From NCBI RefSeq assembly GCF_007002745.1, contig NZ_SGNY01000010.1, forward strand, positions 166,593-230,592: a DNA stretch of 64,000 bases, written 5' to 3'. The notes beneath the pieces are model-generated. The model made no database searches. It was not told where the DNA came from and was given only the letters and a program-made list of their open reading frames with translations. A program made the position numbers and the translations under genes. How positions within the stretch are numbered: the stretch's first letter is position 1; each line of letters begins with the position of its first letter. Origin of the DNA: Martinezella rhizogenes (GTDB lineage Bacteria; Pseudomonadota; Alphaproteobacteria; Rhizobiales; Rhizobiaceae). Below, one piece after another: positions 1 through 9,034 of this stretch.

Positions 1-823
1 AAGTCGGCACTTCCCAGACGCCATTCAGCTGGAAAGCAGATTTGCCGGCGGAAAACAGCGCCACCGAGGCCTCATATTCCGCCTGTTCCGGCGCCCAGCC
101 GTTTTCCCGCCATCTGGACATGGTGTCGATGGCTTTGGTGGCCTTTTCGGCATTGTCGCCGGCCAGAACCTCCTTGCCGGTGACGAGTTCGCCACCCTGC
201 TGCGACAGCAGCGTGTAGAACACCCGCCACACTCCGCCTTCACCGCCCGACTGATAGGTGATCGGCGTCTCAACGCCATTTTCCTTCGCCCAGGCGAGCG
301 CCTTTTCGAAATCCTCGATCGTCTTTATGCCGGTCAGCTTGCCTTCGGCATCGAGATAGGGAGAGCCCTTCAGAAGATCGGCGTTGTAATACAGAACAAG
401 GGCGTGAATATCGAACGGCACGGCATAAAGCTTGCCATCCTGGGTGGCCGCCTCCACCGGCGCGCTGAAGAAGTCTTCCGTCTTCAGCCCGGCATCCTCA
501 AGATCCTTCGCGGTGATTTCGCTCAGCACTTTTTCTTCAAGGCCAAGCGGCGCGCGCGACAGGTGATAGGTCATGATATCCGGCCCAGAACCCACCGCAG
601 AGGCCGTTCTGACCTTGGTGTAAAAGGGAACGCCCCATTCCAGCGTCGTGCCCTTGATCTGGATATCGGGATGTTCCTTGTTGAAGGCCTCGATCAGCGC
701 TTTCATGCGCACGCCGTCACCACCGGCCAGAAAGTCCCACCAGATGATATCCTGCTTGGCAAGCGCCGGCATGGCGGTCAAACCCAGAACCGTGCCGATA
801 AGCAATGTCTTGATCAATCGCAT
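1..823 (-). CDS. ABC sugar importer, periplasmic binding protein (partial)
   Basis: The first 274 or so residues of a CUT1-type extracellular solute-binding protein; the C-terminus runs off the left edge. A Sec signal peptide (MRLIKTLLIG..., ending in PALA) is followed by the WWDF strand and a GPDIMTYH stretch typical of the family. The start is the ATG at 823 because a GGGAGG Shine-Dalgarno lies 7 nt upstream; the in-frame ATG at 829 would touch that site. It follows the ATPase and arabinofuranosidase genes on the same strand, so the substrate is probably an arabinose-containing saccharide (inference). The permeases must lie outside the window. Confidence 0.85.
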   Translation of the reverse strand, partial: MRLIKTLLIGTVLGLTAMPALAKQDIIWWDFLAGGDGVRMKALIEAFNKEHPDIQIKGTTLEWGVPFYTKVRTASAVGSGPDIMTYHLSRAPLGLEEKVLSEITAKDLEDAGLKTEDFFSAPVEAATQDGKLYAVPFDIHALVLYYNADLLKGSPYLDAEGKLTGIKTIEDFEKALAWAKENGVETPITYQSGGEGGVWRVFYTLLSQQGGELVTGKEVLAGDNAEKATKAIDTMSRWRENGWAPEQAEYEASVALFSAGKSAFQLNGVWEVPT

Positions 824-895
824 CGTCATTCCTCCCGTTTCTTGAAACACCCCGTCAGGGGATGGTTTGCTGCATCGAAAGGCGCCTCCTCGCGC

Positions 896-1969
896 CTATC
901 GCAACCTTTTGCCGTCGCTGTCGAAAACCAGAATCCTGTCCGGCGAGGCGCTGAGCGAGACGGACCGGCCATCCAGTTGCTCGCGGGAGCCCTGCCGCTG
1001 CACGATAAGCTCCTTTCCCGCCCCGGTGCGGGTGTAGAGGTAAGACAGATCGCCAAGCTCCTCGGCCACCTCGACGATTACGGGCAAGACGCCCTCATCC
1101 GTGATCGCCAGATGTTCCGGCCTGATACCGATCTCCAGCCGCTGGCCGGGCGACACCGGCTGCGACAACCGCGCTTCGAGAGGCCGCTCGCCGCCTTCGA
1201 GCACAAGCGTCACGCGGCCATCGCGCTGTTCCACCACATCGGCCTGCAGGAAATTCATCGCTGGCGATCCGATAAAACCCGCCACGAAACGATTGTCGGG
1301 ATCGTCATAAAGCGTCAGCGGCGCGCCCGCCTGCTGCACGATGCCGCCCTTCAGCACGAAAATCCTGTCGGCAAGCGTCATCGCTTCCACCTGGTCATGC
1401 GTGACATAGATCATCGTCGCGCCGAGCTTGCGGTGCAGCCGCGTCAGTTCCAGCCGCATCTGCACGCGCAACTCGGCGTCCAGATTGGACAGGGGTTCAT
1501 CGAACAGGAACACTTTCGGCTGCCGCACGATGGCGCGGCCGATGGCCACACGCTGCCTCTGGCCGCCTGAAAGCTGGGAGGGCCTTTTGTGCAGATGCTC
1601 GTCAAGCTGCAGGATACGGGAGGCCTCACCCACCCTCTCATTCACCTCCGCCTTCGGCCGGCGGGCAAGCCGCAGGCTGAAAGCCATGTTCTCGAACACC
1701 GTCAGATGCGGATAGAGCGCATAATTCTGGAAGACCATCGCCACGCCGCGATCCGCCGGTTCGACCGCGGTGACATCACGGTCGTCAATGGCGATGCGGC
1801 CGCCACTGGTTTCCTCAAGCCCGGCGATCATGCGCAACAGGGTGGATTTTCCGCAACCGGAAGGCCCCACGAACACCGCGAAGCTGCCGGTCGGGATTTC
1901 CATCGAGACGTCCCGGATCGCTGCGAACGATCCGAAGGACTTGGCGATATTGTTGAGACGGACACCCAT
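896..1969 (-). CDS. ABC sugar importer ATPase (UgpC/MalK type)
   Basis: A 357-residue cytoplasmic ATPase that powers a carbohydrate ABC importer. Walker [10 protein letters not shown], signature [14 protein letters not shown], Walker [13 protein letters not shown] and the switch histidine in [10 protein letters not shown] are all present, followed by the C-terminal TOBE/MalK regulatory domain. ATG at 1969 is chosen; a GTG sits just before it at 1972. The start lies 7 nt after the stop of the arabinofuranosidase gene, so the two are co-transcribed and probably translationally coupled. The 72-nt gap to the binding protein holds only weak hairpins. Subfamily assignment is firm; substrate is inferred from the neighbours. 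Confidence 0.93.
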   Translation of the reverse strand: MGVRLNNIAKSFGSFAAIRDVSMEIPTGSFAVFVGPSGCGKSTLLRMIAGLEETSGGRIAIDDRDVTAVEPADRGVAMVFQNYALYPHLTVFENMAFSLRLARRPKAEVNERVGEASRILQLDEHLHKRPSQLSGGQRQRVAIGRAIVRQPKVFLFDEPLSNLDAELRVQMRLELTRLHRKLGATMIYVTHDQVEAMTLADRIFVLKGGIVQQAGAPLTLYDDPDNRFVAGFIGSPAMNFLQADVVEQRDGRVTLVLEGGERPLEARLSQPVSPGQRLEIGIRPEHLAITDEGVLPVIVEVAEELGDLSYLYTRTGAGKELIVQRQGSREQLDGRSVSLSASPDRILVFDSDGKRLR

Positions 1970-1976
1970 CACCGCC

Positions 1977-3488
1977 TCACTGAACCTTCAGGCGCAGCAC
2001 ATGGTAGGACAGGGCCGGCACGGAGCCTTTGAGTGCCCCATCCTCGACAGCGACGCCACTGCCCGGCACCGGCACGACGCGGTCGGGCTGGTCGGGGCCA
2101 TTTCCAACCCGCAGGTCATATCCCGCCATCGCAAGATGCAGGCTGAGGGTGGCGGATGAAAATCCGGTGAGGCTGACATTGATCTCCGCCGCCTCGGTGA
2201 GATGGCGGTTGAGGACAAACAGCGTCACCACGCCTTCTTCCTCGCTGAAGACCCCGGCAACATCGAGATATTTGACGTCGTCAGCAGCGTTGCAATCGTA
2301 GGTCGGGCAATCCACTGCAACATTCAGCGCAACACCACGGCCATAAAGCGAGGCAAACTGATAGGGGTAATAGATCGTCTGGCGCCAGGCCGGCCCGTTC
2401 TTTTCCGCCCGGATGGGGGCTATGACGTTGACGAGCTGGGCGATGCAGGCGATGCGTACCCGGTCTGAGCGGCGAATGAACTCATTCAGCAGACCGGCAA
2501 CGAAGAGCGCATCCTCGAAATTATAGGTCTCTTCCAGCAGGGCCGGCGCTTCCGGCCAGTCCCAGCTCTTGACGCGTTTGCTGTCGTCTTCGCGGATGTG
2601 ATACCAGACGTTCCATTCGTCAAAGCAGATGGAAACATCATTCTTGGCGCGCTTCTTGGCTTTCACATAATCGATGACGCCGGCAATCGTCTGGATATAA
2701 CGGCCGGTCTCTTCGATCTTGCCGAAATAATTCAGCGTGTCGCGGCTGTTATTGCCGAAATATTTGTGCAGCGAGATATGATCGACATTCTCGTAGCATT
2801 CCTCCAGCACCTCGCGTTCCCATTCGGGATAGGTCGGCATGCCGTCATTCGAACTGCCGCAGACGATCGCTTCAATTGTCGGGTCGAAGCCCTTGAAAGC
2901 CTTGGCGGTTTCATTGGCGAGCCGGCCATATTCCACGGCCGTCTTGTGGCCGATCTGCCAGGGGCCGTCCATCTCGTTGCCGAGGCACCACATCTTCACG
3001 CCATGCGGTTGCTCGGTGCCGTGGCTGCGGCGCAGATCGCTAAGCTCGGTGCCACCTGGGAAATTCACATATTCAAGGAAGTTGCGGGCATCATCCAGAC
3101 CACGGGAGCCGAGATTGACCGCAAGCATCATCTCGATGCCGGCCATAGAGGCCCAGTCTGCGAATTCATTGATGCCGATCTGGTTGGTTTCCTTCGACCG
3201 CCAGGCAAGGTCCAGACGAATAGGCCGCTTGTCGCGCGGGCCGATACCGTCTTCCCAGCGATAGGCCGAAACGAAATTGCCGCCGGGATAACGGATGGCG
3301 GGAATCTTCAGGTCCTGCACGAATTTCAGGACATCCCTGCGAAAGCCGTTCTCATCCGCCTGCGGATGGCCGGGCTCGTAAATCCCGCCATAGATCGCAC
3401 GCCCCATATGTTCGATGAAGGCGGAATATAGGCGATCGTCGATACGCCCAATCCGGAAGTCCCGGTGGACTGAAACCCGCGCTTTCAT
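1977..3488 (-). CDS. abfA: alpha-L-arabinofuranosidase, GH51
   Basis: A 503-residue GH51 enzyme that removes alpha-L-arabinofuranosyl residues from arabinan or arabinoxylan fragments. The acid/base glutamate is in the LGNEMDGPW motif (Glu172) and the nucleophile in CFDEWNVWY (Glu291), both at usual family positions; RYPGGNF near residue 70 is also typical. No signal peptide is visible, so it should act in the cytoplasm on imported oligosaccharides. The start is ATG 3488, with a GGGAGGAG site in front; an upstream in-frame extension to 3536 would run through the operator palindrome. It is the first gene of the operon leading into the ATPase and binding protein. Confidence 0.93.
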   Translation of the reverse strand: MKARVSVHRDFRIGRIDDRLYSAFIEHMGRAIYGGIYEPGHPQADENGFRRDVLKFVQDLKIPAIRYPGGNFVSAYRWEDGIGPRDKRPIRLDLAWRSKETNQIGINEFADWASMAGIEMMLAVNLGSRGLDDARNFLEYVNFPGGTELSDLRRSHGTEQPHGVKMWCLGNEMDGPWQIGHKTAVEYGRLANETAKAFKGFDPTIEAIVCGSSNDGMPTYPEWEREVLEECYENVDHISLHKYFGNNSRDTLNYFGKIEETGRYIQTIAGVIDYVKAKKRAKNDVSICFDEWNVWYHIREDDSKRVKSWDWPEAPALLEETYNFEDALFVAGLLNEFIRRSDRVRIACIAQLVNVIAPIRAEKNGPAWRQTIYYPYQFASLYGRGVALNVAVDCPTYDCNAADDVKYLDVAGVFSEEEGVVTLFVLNRHLTEAAEINVSLTGFSSATLSLHLAMAGYDLRVGNGPDQPDRVVPVPGSGVAVEDGALKGSVPALSYHVLRLKVQ

Positions 3489-3518
3489 AGGTTCTCCTCC
3501 CTGCGCATTTATATCATG

Positions 3519-3540
3519 AAATATGGTATAAACCATATTT
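3519..3540. promoter_or_regulatory. operator-like palindrome upstream of abfA
   Basis: Two perfect 9-bp arms, AAATATGGT and ACCATATTT, are separated by 4 nt, in AT-rich DNA 31-52 nt upstream of the abfA start codon. The AT-rich context (TATATTATC on the minus strand just upstream) suggests overlap with the promoter. The adjacent ArsR-type gene is the obvious candidate regulator, but that is an inference. Confidence 0.7.
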
Positions 3541-3608
3541 GATAATATAGTTGCCGAGGGAATCCGCGCCTGTCAACCGCGAAAATCATACTTTTAAAAT
3601 TTGAAGGC

Positions 3609-4538
3609 TCAGTCTGCCGTGCGCAGGCGCAGGACGATGTCCTGATCGTAATTTCCGAAACCCCGGCCGAAGATATTCAACCCGCCCGGATGTTTCGCAT
3701 CAGCCTTGACCTCGATGCGCAGGCGGATGGAACGATGGCTCACCAGATCGATATCCGCCAGCGTCACATCCGAAATGCGGGTGCCATCGACATAGGTCCC
3801 CTGCGCCGTGATGCGCCAGGTTTTGAGCATTCCATATTGCGAACCGGAAAGTTTCCACCAATCGGGCGTAAACACACCCCGCTTGTCACCAAAGTCGCCC
3901 GGCGAGGTCCACACGCCGATCTCCCTGCCATTGACGGAAAGGGTTATGTCCGACGGCCAGTTGCTGTGCGTTCCCGGCACCTCGGAACTGACCTCCATCG
4001 AAAACTCGATTTCTTCGACGTTTCGGCCCTGAATCTTGGCATTATTGGGGAATTGATATTCCACGAAGCCCGACGTCAGCCACAAGAGCGCCGTCTTCAT
4101 GCGGTCAGGATCCATGAAGGTATCGGGCACATCCAGAAGCCCGATAATACCATCAGGCGAACAGATGCCGCAGGGTGCCGTTACCGAACTCTGGGTGTAA
4201 AGACCAAGCGGCATGGCCACCGCTATGTAATTGGAGGCCGCCGGTGTCTCGGGTTTTCGGAAGGAAACGATGAGTTCGTCGCAGGTGGCGAAGCAGATTT
4301 TCTGGCTGCCCTTGCGCGCCTTGCGCGTCTCGGTTCGCAGCAGCCCCGCCTCTTCAAGAACGGCCACGCCGGCGGATACCGTGGACTGAGGCAGGTTCAG
4401 CCGCTGCGCGATCTCGTTGACATTCAGACCGCTCGTCTCGTGCAGCAGCTTCAATATCTGCACGCGGATCAAAGATGCGGCCGCTTTCAGGACATCGAAT
4501 TCTTTTTCAGCATCAACCAGGAGGAAATTGGGGGCCAT
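3609..4538 (-). CDS. ArsR-type winged-helix regulator with large C-terminal domain
   Basis: A 309-residue protein. Residues about 15-80 form an ArsR/SmtB-like winged helix (SLIRVQILKLLHE, then NVNEIAQRLNLPQSTVSAGVAVLEEAGLL). The remaining 200 or so residues do not look like a metal-sensing ArsR; they contain beta-rich segments such as FSMEVSSEVPG and SDITLSVNGREIGVW that read like a ligand-binding jelly-roll. Cysteines occur in PCGICSPDG. It lies upstream of abfA on the same strand, separated by a 120-nt gap carrying a strong palindrome, so it probably senses an arabinose-related sugar and controls that operon. The DNA-binding role is clear; the ligand is unknown. Confidence 0.8.
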   Translation of the reverse strand: MAPNFLLVDAEKEFDVLKAAASLIRVQILKLLHETSGLNVNEIAQRLNLPQSTVSAGVAVLEEAGLLRTETRKARKGSQKICFATCDELIVSFRKPETPAASNYIAVAMPLGLYTQSSVTAPCGICSPDGIIGLLDVPDTFMDPDRMKTALLWLTSGFVEYQFPNNAKIQGRNVEEIEFSMEVSSEVPGTHSNWPSDITLSVNGREIGVWTSPGDFGDKRGVFTPDWWKLSGSQYGMLKTWRITAQGTYVDGTRISDVTLADIDLVSHRSIRLRIEVKADAKHPGGLNIFGRGFGNYDQDIVLRLRTAD

Positions 4539-4645
4539 TCTCTAATCTTCAGATTTATCGATCCAGATCAGGATTTCTGGCTTAAATACCCTATACTTGT
4601 CCAGTGTTGTTTATCGTTCGGGCATATCTGAAGGTTAAAGACATG

Positions 4646-4686
4646 AAAAAGGCATCGCCGCGCAGCCTTGGCCGCGTGGCGATGCC
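4646..4686 (-). terminator. rho-independent terminator of the orphan binding-protein gene
   Basis: On the minus strand a 9-bp perfect stem (GGCATCGCC with its complement, 4678-4686 and 4651-4659) is followed by TTTTT (4646-4650). It begins 10 nt after the stop codon of the binding-protein gene, so that gene appears monocistronic. Confidence 0.85.
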
Positions 4687-4695
4687 CCTTTGTCG

Positions 4696-5988
4696 TCAAC
4701 CGCGCTTGCGCAGGGTCCGCGTGCCGGTGTCGACAAGATTCTGCGCCGCTTCATCCACGCTGGCGCGACCGAAGGCGAGCGAATCGGCAATCGGTCGCAT
4801 CACGCCGCGGTCGAACTCATTGGCGCCGATGGGGGCGGGCTCCGGATAGGGATCGAGTTTGCCGGAAAGGCTCTCGATATAATCCACCGTCTTGCGCTCG
4901 GTCTCGTTGAGGCTTGGCAACACCGCCTCACGCACCTTCTTTGCCGGCGGCACGCCGCGCTCGACACCCAGCACCTTGCCGGCATCGAGATCATTGACGA
5001 AGAAGTTGATAAACTTCGCCGCCGCTTCCGGATTGGTGGAGGTGGACGAAATGCACCAGATGAGCCCCGGCCGGTAATAATGCCCGGTCGGCTTGCCAGC
5101 CCCCTCACCCGGCAGCATGCCGATGGACAGCGTCTTCTTGTTCAGCGCCTGATAACCCACAAGCTGGTTGGAATAGGCAAAACCGATGGCGGAATTGCCA
5201 AGCGTCAAGGCGTTGGATTCGATGGTGTTGTCATCACGCGTCTGGATATCGGCGGAAACGCAGAGCTTGTCCTCGCGCAGCTTCTCCCAATAGGCGAACC
5301 ATTCCTTGGCGTCTTCCTTGTTGAAGCCGATGGTGCCATCCTGAAACAGCAGCTTGCCGCGCTGGCGAAGCCAGACATCGAAGACATAGTGGTAACGCGC
5401 ACCATAGGGCACCGCCCAGTAATTGCGCCGCGCCGGGCCGTTCTTCTTGAAATCGCGCGCCAGTTCCGCCAGCGCCGTCCAGGTGATCTGCCCTTCCGGC
5501 ATGGAAACGCCGGCTTCCTTCATCGCTTCGGCATCATACATCATGCAGAAGGAATTGAGCCCCAGACCGACGCCGTAGAGCTTGCCGTCGATGCGGCAAA
5601 GATCGATCTCGCTCTTGCCGAAGCTGGAAAGATCAAGCGCCGAGCCGACGAACTTGTCCAGTTCCATGCAGGCGCCACGGCCGGAATAATCGGCGATGGT
5701 GGATGGTTCCAGCTGGAAGATATCGGCGACATTGCGTCCGGCCATCGAGGTCGCAAGCTTGGTCCAGTAGTCGGAGCCGGCGATCATTTCGCCGCTGACC
5801 ACCGTCTGCGGATCGGCCTTCTGGTAAAGGGCGATAACGTCATTGGTGCGTTTGTTGCGATCGGCTGATCCCCACCACACGCAACGAAGCCGCGTCTCGG
5901 CCGCCAGCGCGCGGAAACCGCCCGCCGCAACCCCAAGACCGGCCAGCGCCGCCGTCACCAAAAATCCACGTCTGTCGATAGTTTGCAT
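4696..5988 (-). CDS. orphan ABC sugar-binding protein with Tat-type signal
   Basis: A 430-residue CUT1 extracellular solute-binding protein. The N-terminus has a twin-arginine motif (DRRGFLV) and a hydrophobic stretch ending ALAAE, so export by Tat is likely. RLRCVWWGSADRNKRTND closely resembles the start of the mature protein encoded at 13979-15268, so the two are paralogues. GGGAGGAG lies just upstream of ATG 5988. No permease or ATPase gene adjoins it and a terminator follows, so it must share membrane components with another importer or be a regulatory or accessory receptor. It is divergent from a LacI-type regulator gene across a region rich in TTTGCA motifs. Confidence 0.88.
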   Translation of the reverse strand: MQTIDRRGFLVTAALAGLGVAAGGFRALAAETRLRCVWWGSADRNKRTNDVIALYQKADPQTVVSGEMIAGSDYWTKLATSMAGRNVADIFQLEPSTIADYSGRGACMELDKFVGSALDLSSFGKSEIDLCRIDGKLYGVGLGLNSFCMMYDAEAMKEAGVSMPEGQITWTALAELARDFKKNGPARRNYWAVPYGARYHYVFDVWLRQRGKLLFQDGTIGFNKEDAKEWFAYWEKLREDKLCVSADIQTRDDNTIESNALTLGNSAIGFAYSNQLVGYQALNKKTLSIGMLPGEGAGKPTGHYYRPGLIWCISSTSTNPEAAAKFINFFVNDLDAGKVLGVERGVPPAKKVREAVLPSLNETERKTVDYIESLSGKLDPYPEPAPIGANEFDRGVMRPIADSLAFGRASVDEAAQNLVDTGTRTLRKRG

Positions 5989-6002
5989 CTGCTCCTCCCG
6001 CG

Positions 6003-6088
6003 TTTTGCAAATTTTTCACTGACTACTTAATTCTTGCAAATTTTCTGTATTTGCAATATTTGCATCATAATAGATTTTTTTGCAAGCG
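6003..6088. promoter_or_regulatory. divergent regulatory region with repeated TTTGCA motifs
   Basis: The 111-nt intergenic region between the binding-protein and LacI-type genes holds five TTTGCA/TTGCAA cores. The clearest is an inverted repeat TGCAAAT (6035-6041) and ATTTGCA (6049-6055) with a 7-nt spacer; others lie near 6004-6012, 6058-6064 and 6080-6086. The spacing of several half-sites in a divergent promoter fits autoregulation and control of the binding protein by the adjacent LacI-type protein (inference). Confidence 0.65.
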
Positions 6089-6099
6089 CAGGAGACGAC

Positions 6100-7164
6100 A
6101 TGAACGATACGCCCGACATCAGCCGCCCGCGCCAGTCGGATATCGCCCAGCGCGCCGGTGTTTCCATCAGCACCGTCTCTCGTGTTCTCGCCGGGGAAAA
6201 AGGCATCAGCGCTTCGATCCAGACAAAGGTTCTGGGGGTTGCGGCGGAACTTGGCTATCCGCTGCGGCCGGTCACCAGCCAGGCCGGCGGCGTGCCGCTG
6301 GAAGGCAAAAAGGTTCTCGCCTTGATGTCCGCCGAAAGGGCAACCGGCGATATCGGCGCTTTTTATCACGATATTTTCGACATGCTGCGCAGCCTCGCCC
6401 AGACGGACGGGTTTGAACTCGATATCCGGCTGCTGCACCAGAAACAGGTGGATGACGCGCTGACACAGCGGGTCTGCGAGGCGGACGGCCTTCTTGCCAT
6501 CGGCCTCGACCCTGAAGAGGAGATCATCCACCGCATCACGCAGGGAGTGCTTCAGCCGGTTCTGGTCAACAGCGCCGACCCCTCGATGACGCTGGATTGT
6601 GTTTCGCCCTCCAATTTTTACGGCGGTGCGATGGCGGCGCGGCGGCTTCTGGAACTCGGCCACCGCAAGGTCGCCTATATCGGCCCGCACCACCGCCACA
6701 CCATACGCGAGCGCATGCGCGGCTTCCGCCACACCATCCTCGAACAGGAGGGAGCCATTTATGAGGAGTTCCTGCTGACAACGGTGGATAGCGGCTTTGG
6801 ACAGGCGGGCGATGCGGTTCGCCAGCTATTGGCCAAAAACCCCGATCTGACAGGCATTTTCTGCATGAATGATGCGATTGCGCTCGGCGCGCTGGGGGCA
6901 GCGCAGGAGCTTGGCCTTGGCGTACCCGATGATCTTTCCATCATCGGCTTCGATGATCTGCCCTTTGCCGAACTCTCCACCCCTCGCCTCAGCACCATCC
7001 GCGTCGACCGCCGCGAAATTGCCCGCGAGGCCGTGGAACTGATGCGCCGCCGGCTGACGGAACCTTCCGCCAATGCCCGGCAGGTGCAGCTGGGTGTGCA
7101 GCTGGTGGAAGGACAGACCGCCGGACAGGCGAAAAAGACGGGAAAGGCGATACGTAATGCATGA
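6100..7164 (+). CDS. LacI-family transcriptional regulator
   Basis: A 354-residue regulator with an N-terminal LacI helix-turn-helix (QSDIAQRAGVSISTVSRVLAGEKGIS, residues about 11-36) and a periplasmic-binding-protein-like sensor domain; GIFCMNDAIALGALGAAQELG and SIIGFDDLPFAEL are classic for the family. The start is ATG 6100, preceded by GGAGACGAC; an in-frame upstream ATG at 6034 would extend the protein through the operator region. The stop overlaps the start of the DUF2264 gene by 8 nt, so regulator and enzymes form one operon. The effector is probably a sugar or uronate from that pathway. Confidence 0.92.
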   Translation: MNDTPDISRPRQSDIAQRAGVSISTVSRVLAGEKGISASIQTKVLGVAAELGYPLRPVTSQAGGVPLEGKKVLALMSAERATGDIGAFYHDIFDMLRSLAQTDGFELDIRLLHQKQVDDALTQRVCEADGLLAIGLDPEEEIIHRITQGVLQPVLVNSADPSMTLDCVSPSNFYGGAMAARRLLELGHRKVAYIGPHHRHTIRERMRGFRHTILEQEGAIYEEFLLTTVDSGFGQAGDAVRQLLAKNPDLTGIFCMNDAIALGALGAAQELGLGVPDDLSIIGFDDLPFAELSTPRLSTIRVDRREIAREAVELMRRRLTEPSANARQVQLGVQLVEGQTAGQAKKTGKAIRNA

Positions 7165-9034
7165 TGCGGCAAACAATGATCCGATGACCCGTTTCAATCC
7201 GCTCTATGGTAATCCGCTCAGAACCCGCGCCGATGTCAGGAAGGCGCTGGATGACAGTTTCACACCGCTTCTGCCCTATTTTTCGCAAAGCGGCGCAAGG
7301 GTGACACTCAGCGGCACTGCCGCGCATTTTGACCGGGCAGCGGCCGATCTGGAAGGATTTGCCCGGCCGCTCTGGGGCATCGCCCCGCTGGCGCTCAGCG
7401 GCGACAGCTTTGAGCATTGGCCGATTCTGGCAAAAGGCATCGCCAACGGCACCGATCCCGCCCATCCCGATTATTGGGGCGACGTGCGCCAGAAGGATCA
7501 GCGGCTGGTGGAACTTGCAGCTCTGGGCTTCGCGCTTCGGCTTGCACCGCAACATCTTTGGGAACCCCTCTCCGACACGCAGAAAGACAATGTCCGCCGC
7601 TATCTGCTGACGGCGCGCGAGCGCAATTATGCCGATAATAACTGGAAGTTCTTCCGGGTGATGGTCGACATGGCGCTCGATCATCTCGGCATAGATTTCG
7701 ACCGCAGCCTGACGGAAACCTTCAAGAAGGAGCTGGACAGTTTCTACATTGCCGACGGCTGGTATCGGGACGGCGATTATCGCCGCATCGACCACTATAT
7801 CGCCTTCGCCATGCATTTTTACGGCCTGATCTACGCGAAACTCAGCAAGCCTGACGATGCTTACGCCGAACGTTACCGTGAACGCGCCCGCCTGTTTGCC
7901 GGCGATTTTGCCAGCTGGTTCGATGAGGATGGCGGGGCGCTCGCCTTTGGCCGGTCCATGACCTATCGTTTCGCCTGCGGCGGCTTCTGGGCCGGCCTTG
8001 CCTTTGCCGATGAAGAGGCCCTGCCCTGGGGCGAGATCAAGGGGCTTTATCTGCAGCATCTGCGCTGGTGGGCGCAAAAACCGATCGCTGACCGCGACGG
8101 CGTTCTCTCCATCGGTTACGCCTATCCGCAACTGACCATGTCGGAAAGTTATAATTCGGCCGGTTCGCCCTATTGGGCCTTCAAGGCCTTCCTGCCGCTC
8201 GCCTTGCCGGAAAGCCACCCCTTTTGGCAGGCGGAAGAAAAGCTGCCCGAAACCTCCACCAAACCACGGCCGCTCATTCACCCCGGCATGGTGATGATGC
8301 GGACCAAAGGCAACGTCACGGCACTTTGCAGCGGGCAGGAAACCCTCTCCATGCGCGGCGGGTCGGAGAAATATGCCAAATTCGCCTATTCCTCCCGTTA
8401 TGGTTTTGGTGTGGAAGTGGATGAGCGCGGCTTCAAGACCAATGGTTTTGACAATATGCTGGCCTTCTCTGACGACGGCCTGCATTACCGCGTGCGCGAA
8501 ACCAACGAAACGGTTCTGCTGGCCGGGGACAATCTGCGGGCGACATGGAAACCTTTCCCCGATGTCGAGGTTGAAACGACGCTGGTTGCCGCCGGCGACT
8601 GGCACATCCGGCTGCACCGGATCACCACCGCCCGCGCGCTTTCCGTCACCGAAGGCGGCTTCGCCATCAATCGCAATGACGGCGACAGGGATGCCGTAAC
8701 CGAGACAGCCGGCCAAGCATCGGCGGATTGCGGCACCGACATTTCCGCGATAATCGATCTCGGCTCCGTCATATCCCGCCAGGGCATCGCACTGAAGGCG
8801 CTGCCCAATACCAACCTCGTCAATGCCAAAACCACGGTGCCGCAATTGCGCGGGGACATTCCAGCCGGCGAAACTCTGCTTGCCTGCGCCGTTTTTGCGG
8901 GATTGACCGGGTCTGAAAGCAAAAAAGCCCTGGCAGCTGTTCCAGCGCTCCCGGATATCAAGGCGCTCGACCGCCTGTTTGCAGAGCACGGCGTCCCGGT
9001 CAGCAGCATGGCGGCGACGGGAGAGCCACGATGA
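7157..9034 (+). CDS. DUF2264 family protein, probable carbohydrate-active enzyme
   Basis: A 625-residue protein whose N-terminal part (FARPLWGIAPLA, DQRLVELAALGFAL, NNWKFFRVMVDMAL, DGWYRDGDYRRIDHYIAFAMHFYGL) matches the DUF2264 family, an (alpha/alpha)6-barrel type fold with many aromatic and acidic residues; the C-terminal third is beta-rich. No signal peptide is visible, so it should act in the cytoplasm. ATG 7157 overlaps the end of the regulator gene and is preceded by GGAAAGGCG. Family members occur in polysaccharide- or uronide-use loci, and a hydrolytic role on an imported uronic oligosaccharide is an inference. The exact reaction is not known from the sequence. Confidence 0.8.
   Translation: MHDAANNDPMTRFNPLYGNPLRTRADVRKALDDSFTPLLPYFSQSGARVTLSGTAAHFDRAAADLEGFARPLWGIAPLALSGDSFEHWPILAKGIANGTDPAHPDYWGDVRQKDQRLVELAALGFALRLAPQHLWEPLSDTQKDNVRRYLLTARERNYADNNWKFFRVMVDMALDHLGIDFDRSLTETFKKELDSFYIADGWYRDGDYRRIDHYIAFAMHFYGLIYAKLSKPDDAYAERYRERARLFAGDFASWFDEDGGALAFGRSMTYRFACGGFWAGLAFADEEALPWGEIKGLYLQHLRWWAQKPIADRDGVLSIGYAYPQLTMSESYNSAGSPYWAFKAFLPLALPESHPFWQAEEKLPETSTKPRPLIHPGMVMMRTKGNVTALCSGQETLSMRGGSEKYAKFAYSSRYGFGVEVDERGFKTNGFDNMLAFSDDGLHYRVRETNETVLLAGDNLRATWKPFPDVEVETTLVAAGDWHIRLHRITTARALSVTEGGFAINRNDGDRDAVTETAGQASADCGTDISAIIDLGSVISRQGIALKALPNTNLVNAKTTVPQLRGDIPAGETLLACAVFAGLTGSESKKALAAVPALPDIKALDRLFAEHGVPVSSMAATGEPR

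Noticed and set aside
404..2032. Long plus-strand open frames opposite the ABC ATPase and binding-protein genes
   Set aside because: They are antisense shadows of GC-rich genes: no ribosome sites, no family motifs, arginine/histidine-heavy composition.
4690..5868. 392-codon plus-strand frame opposite the orphan binding protein
   Set aside because: The minus-strand frame has a signal peptide, ribosome site and terminator; the plus frame has none of these.
6989..8989. 666-codon minus-strand frame opposite DUF2264
   Set aside because: The plus strand carries the overlapping, coupled operon genes with recognisable domains; the minus frame reads as low-complexity shadow.
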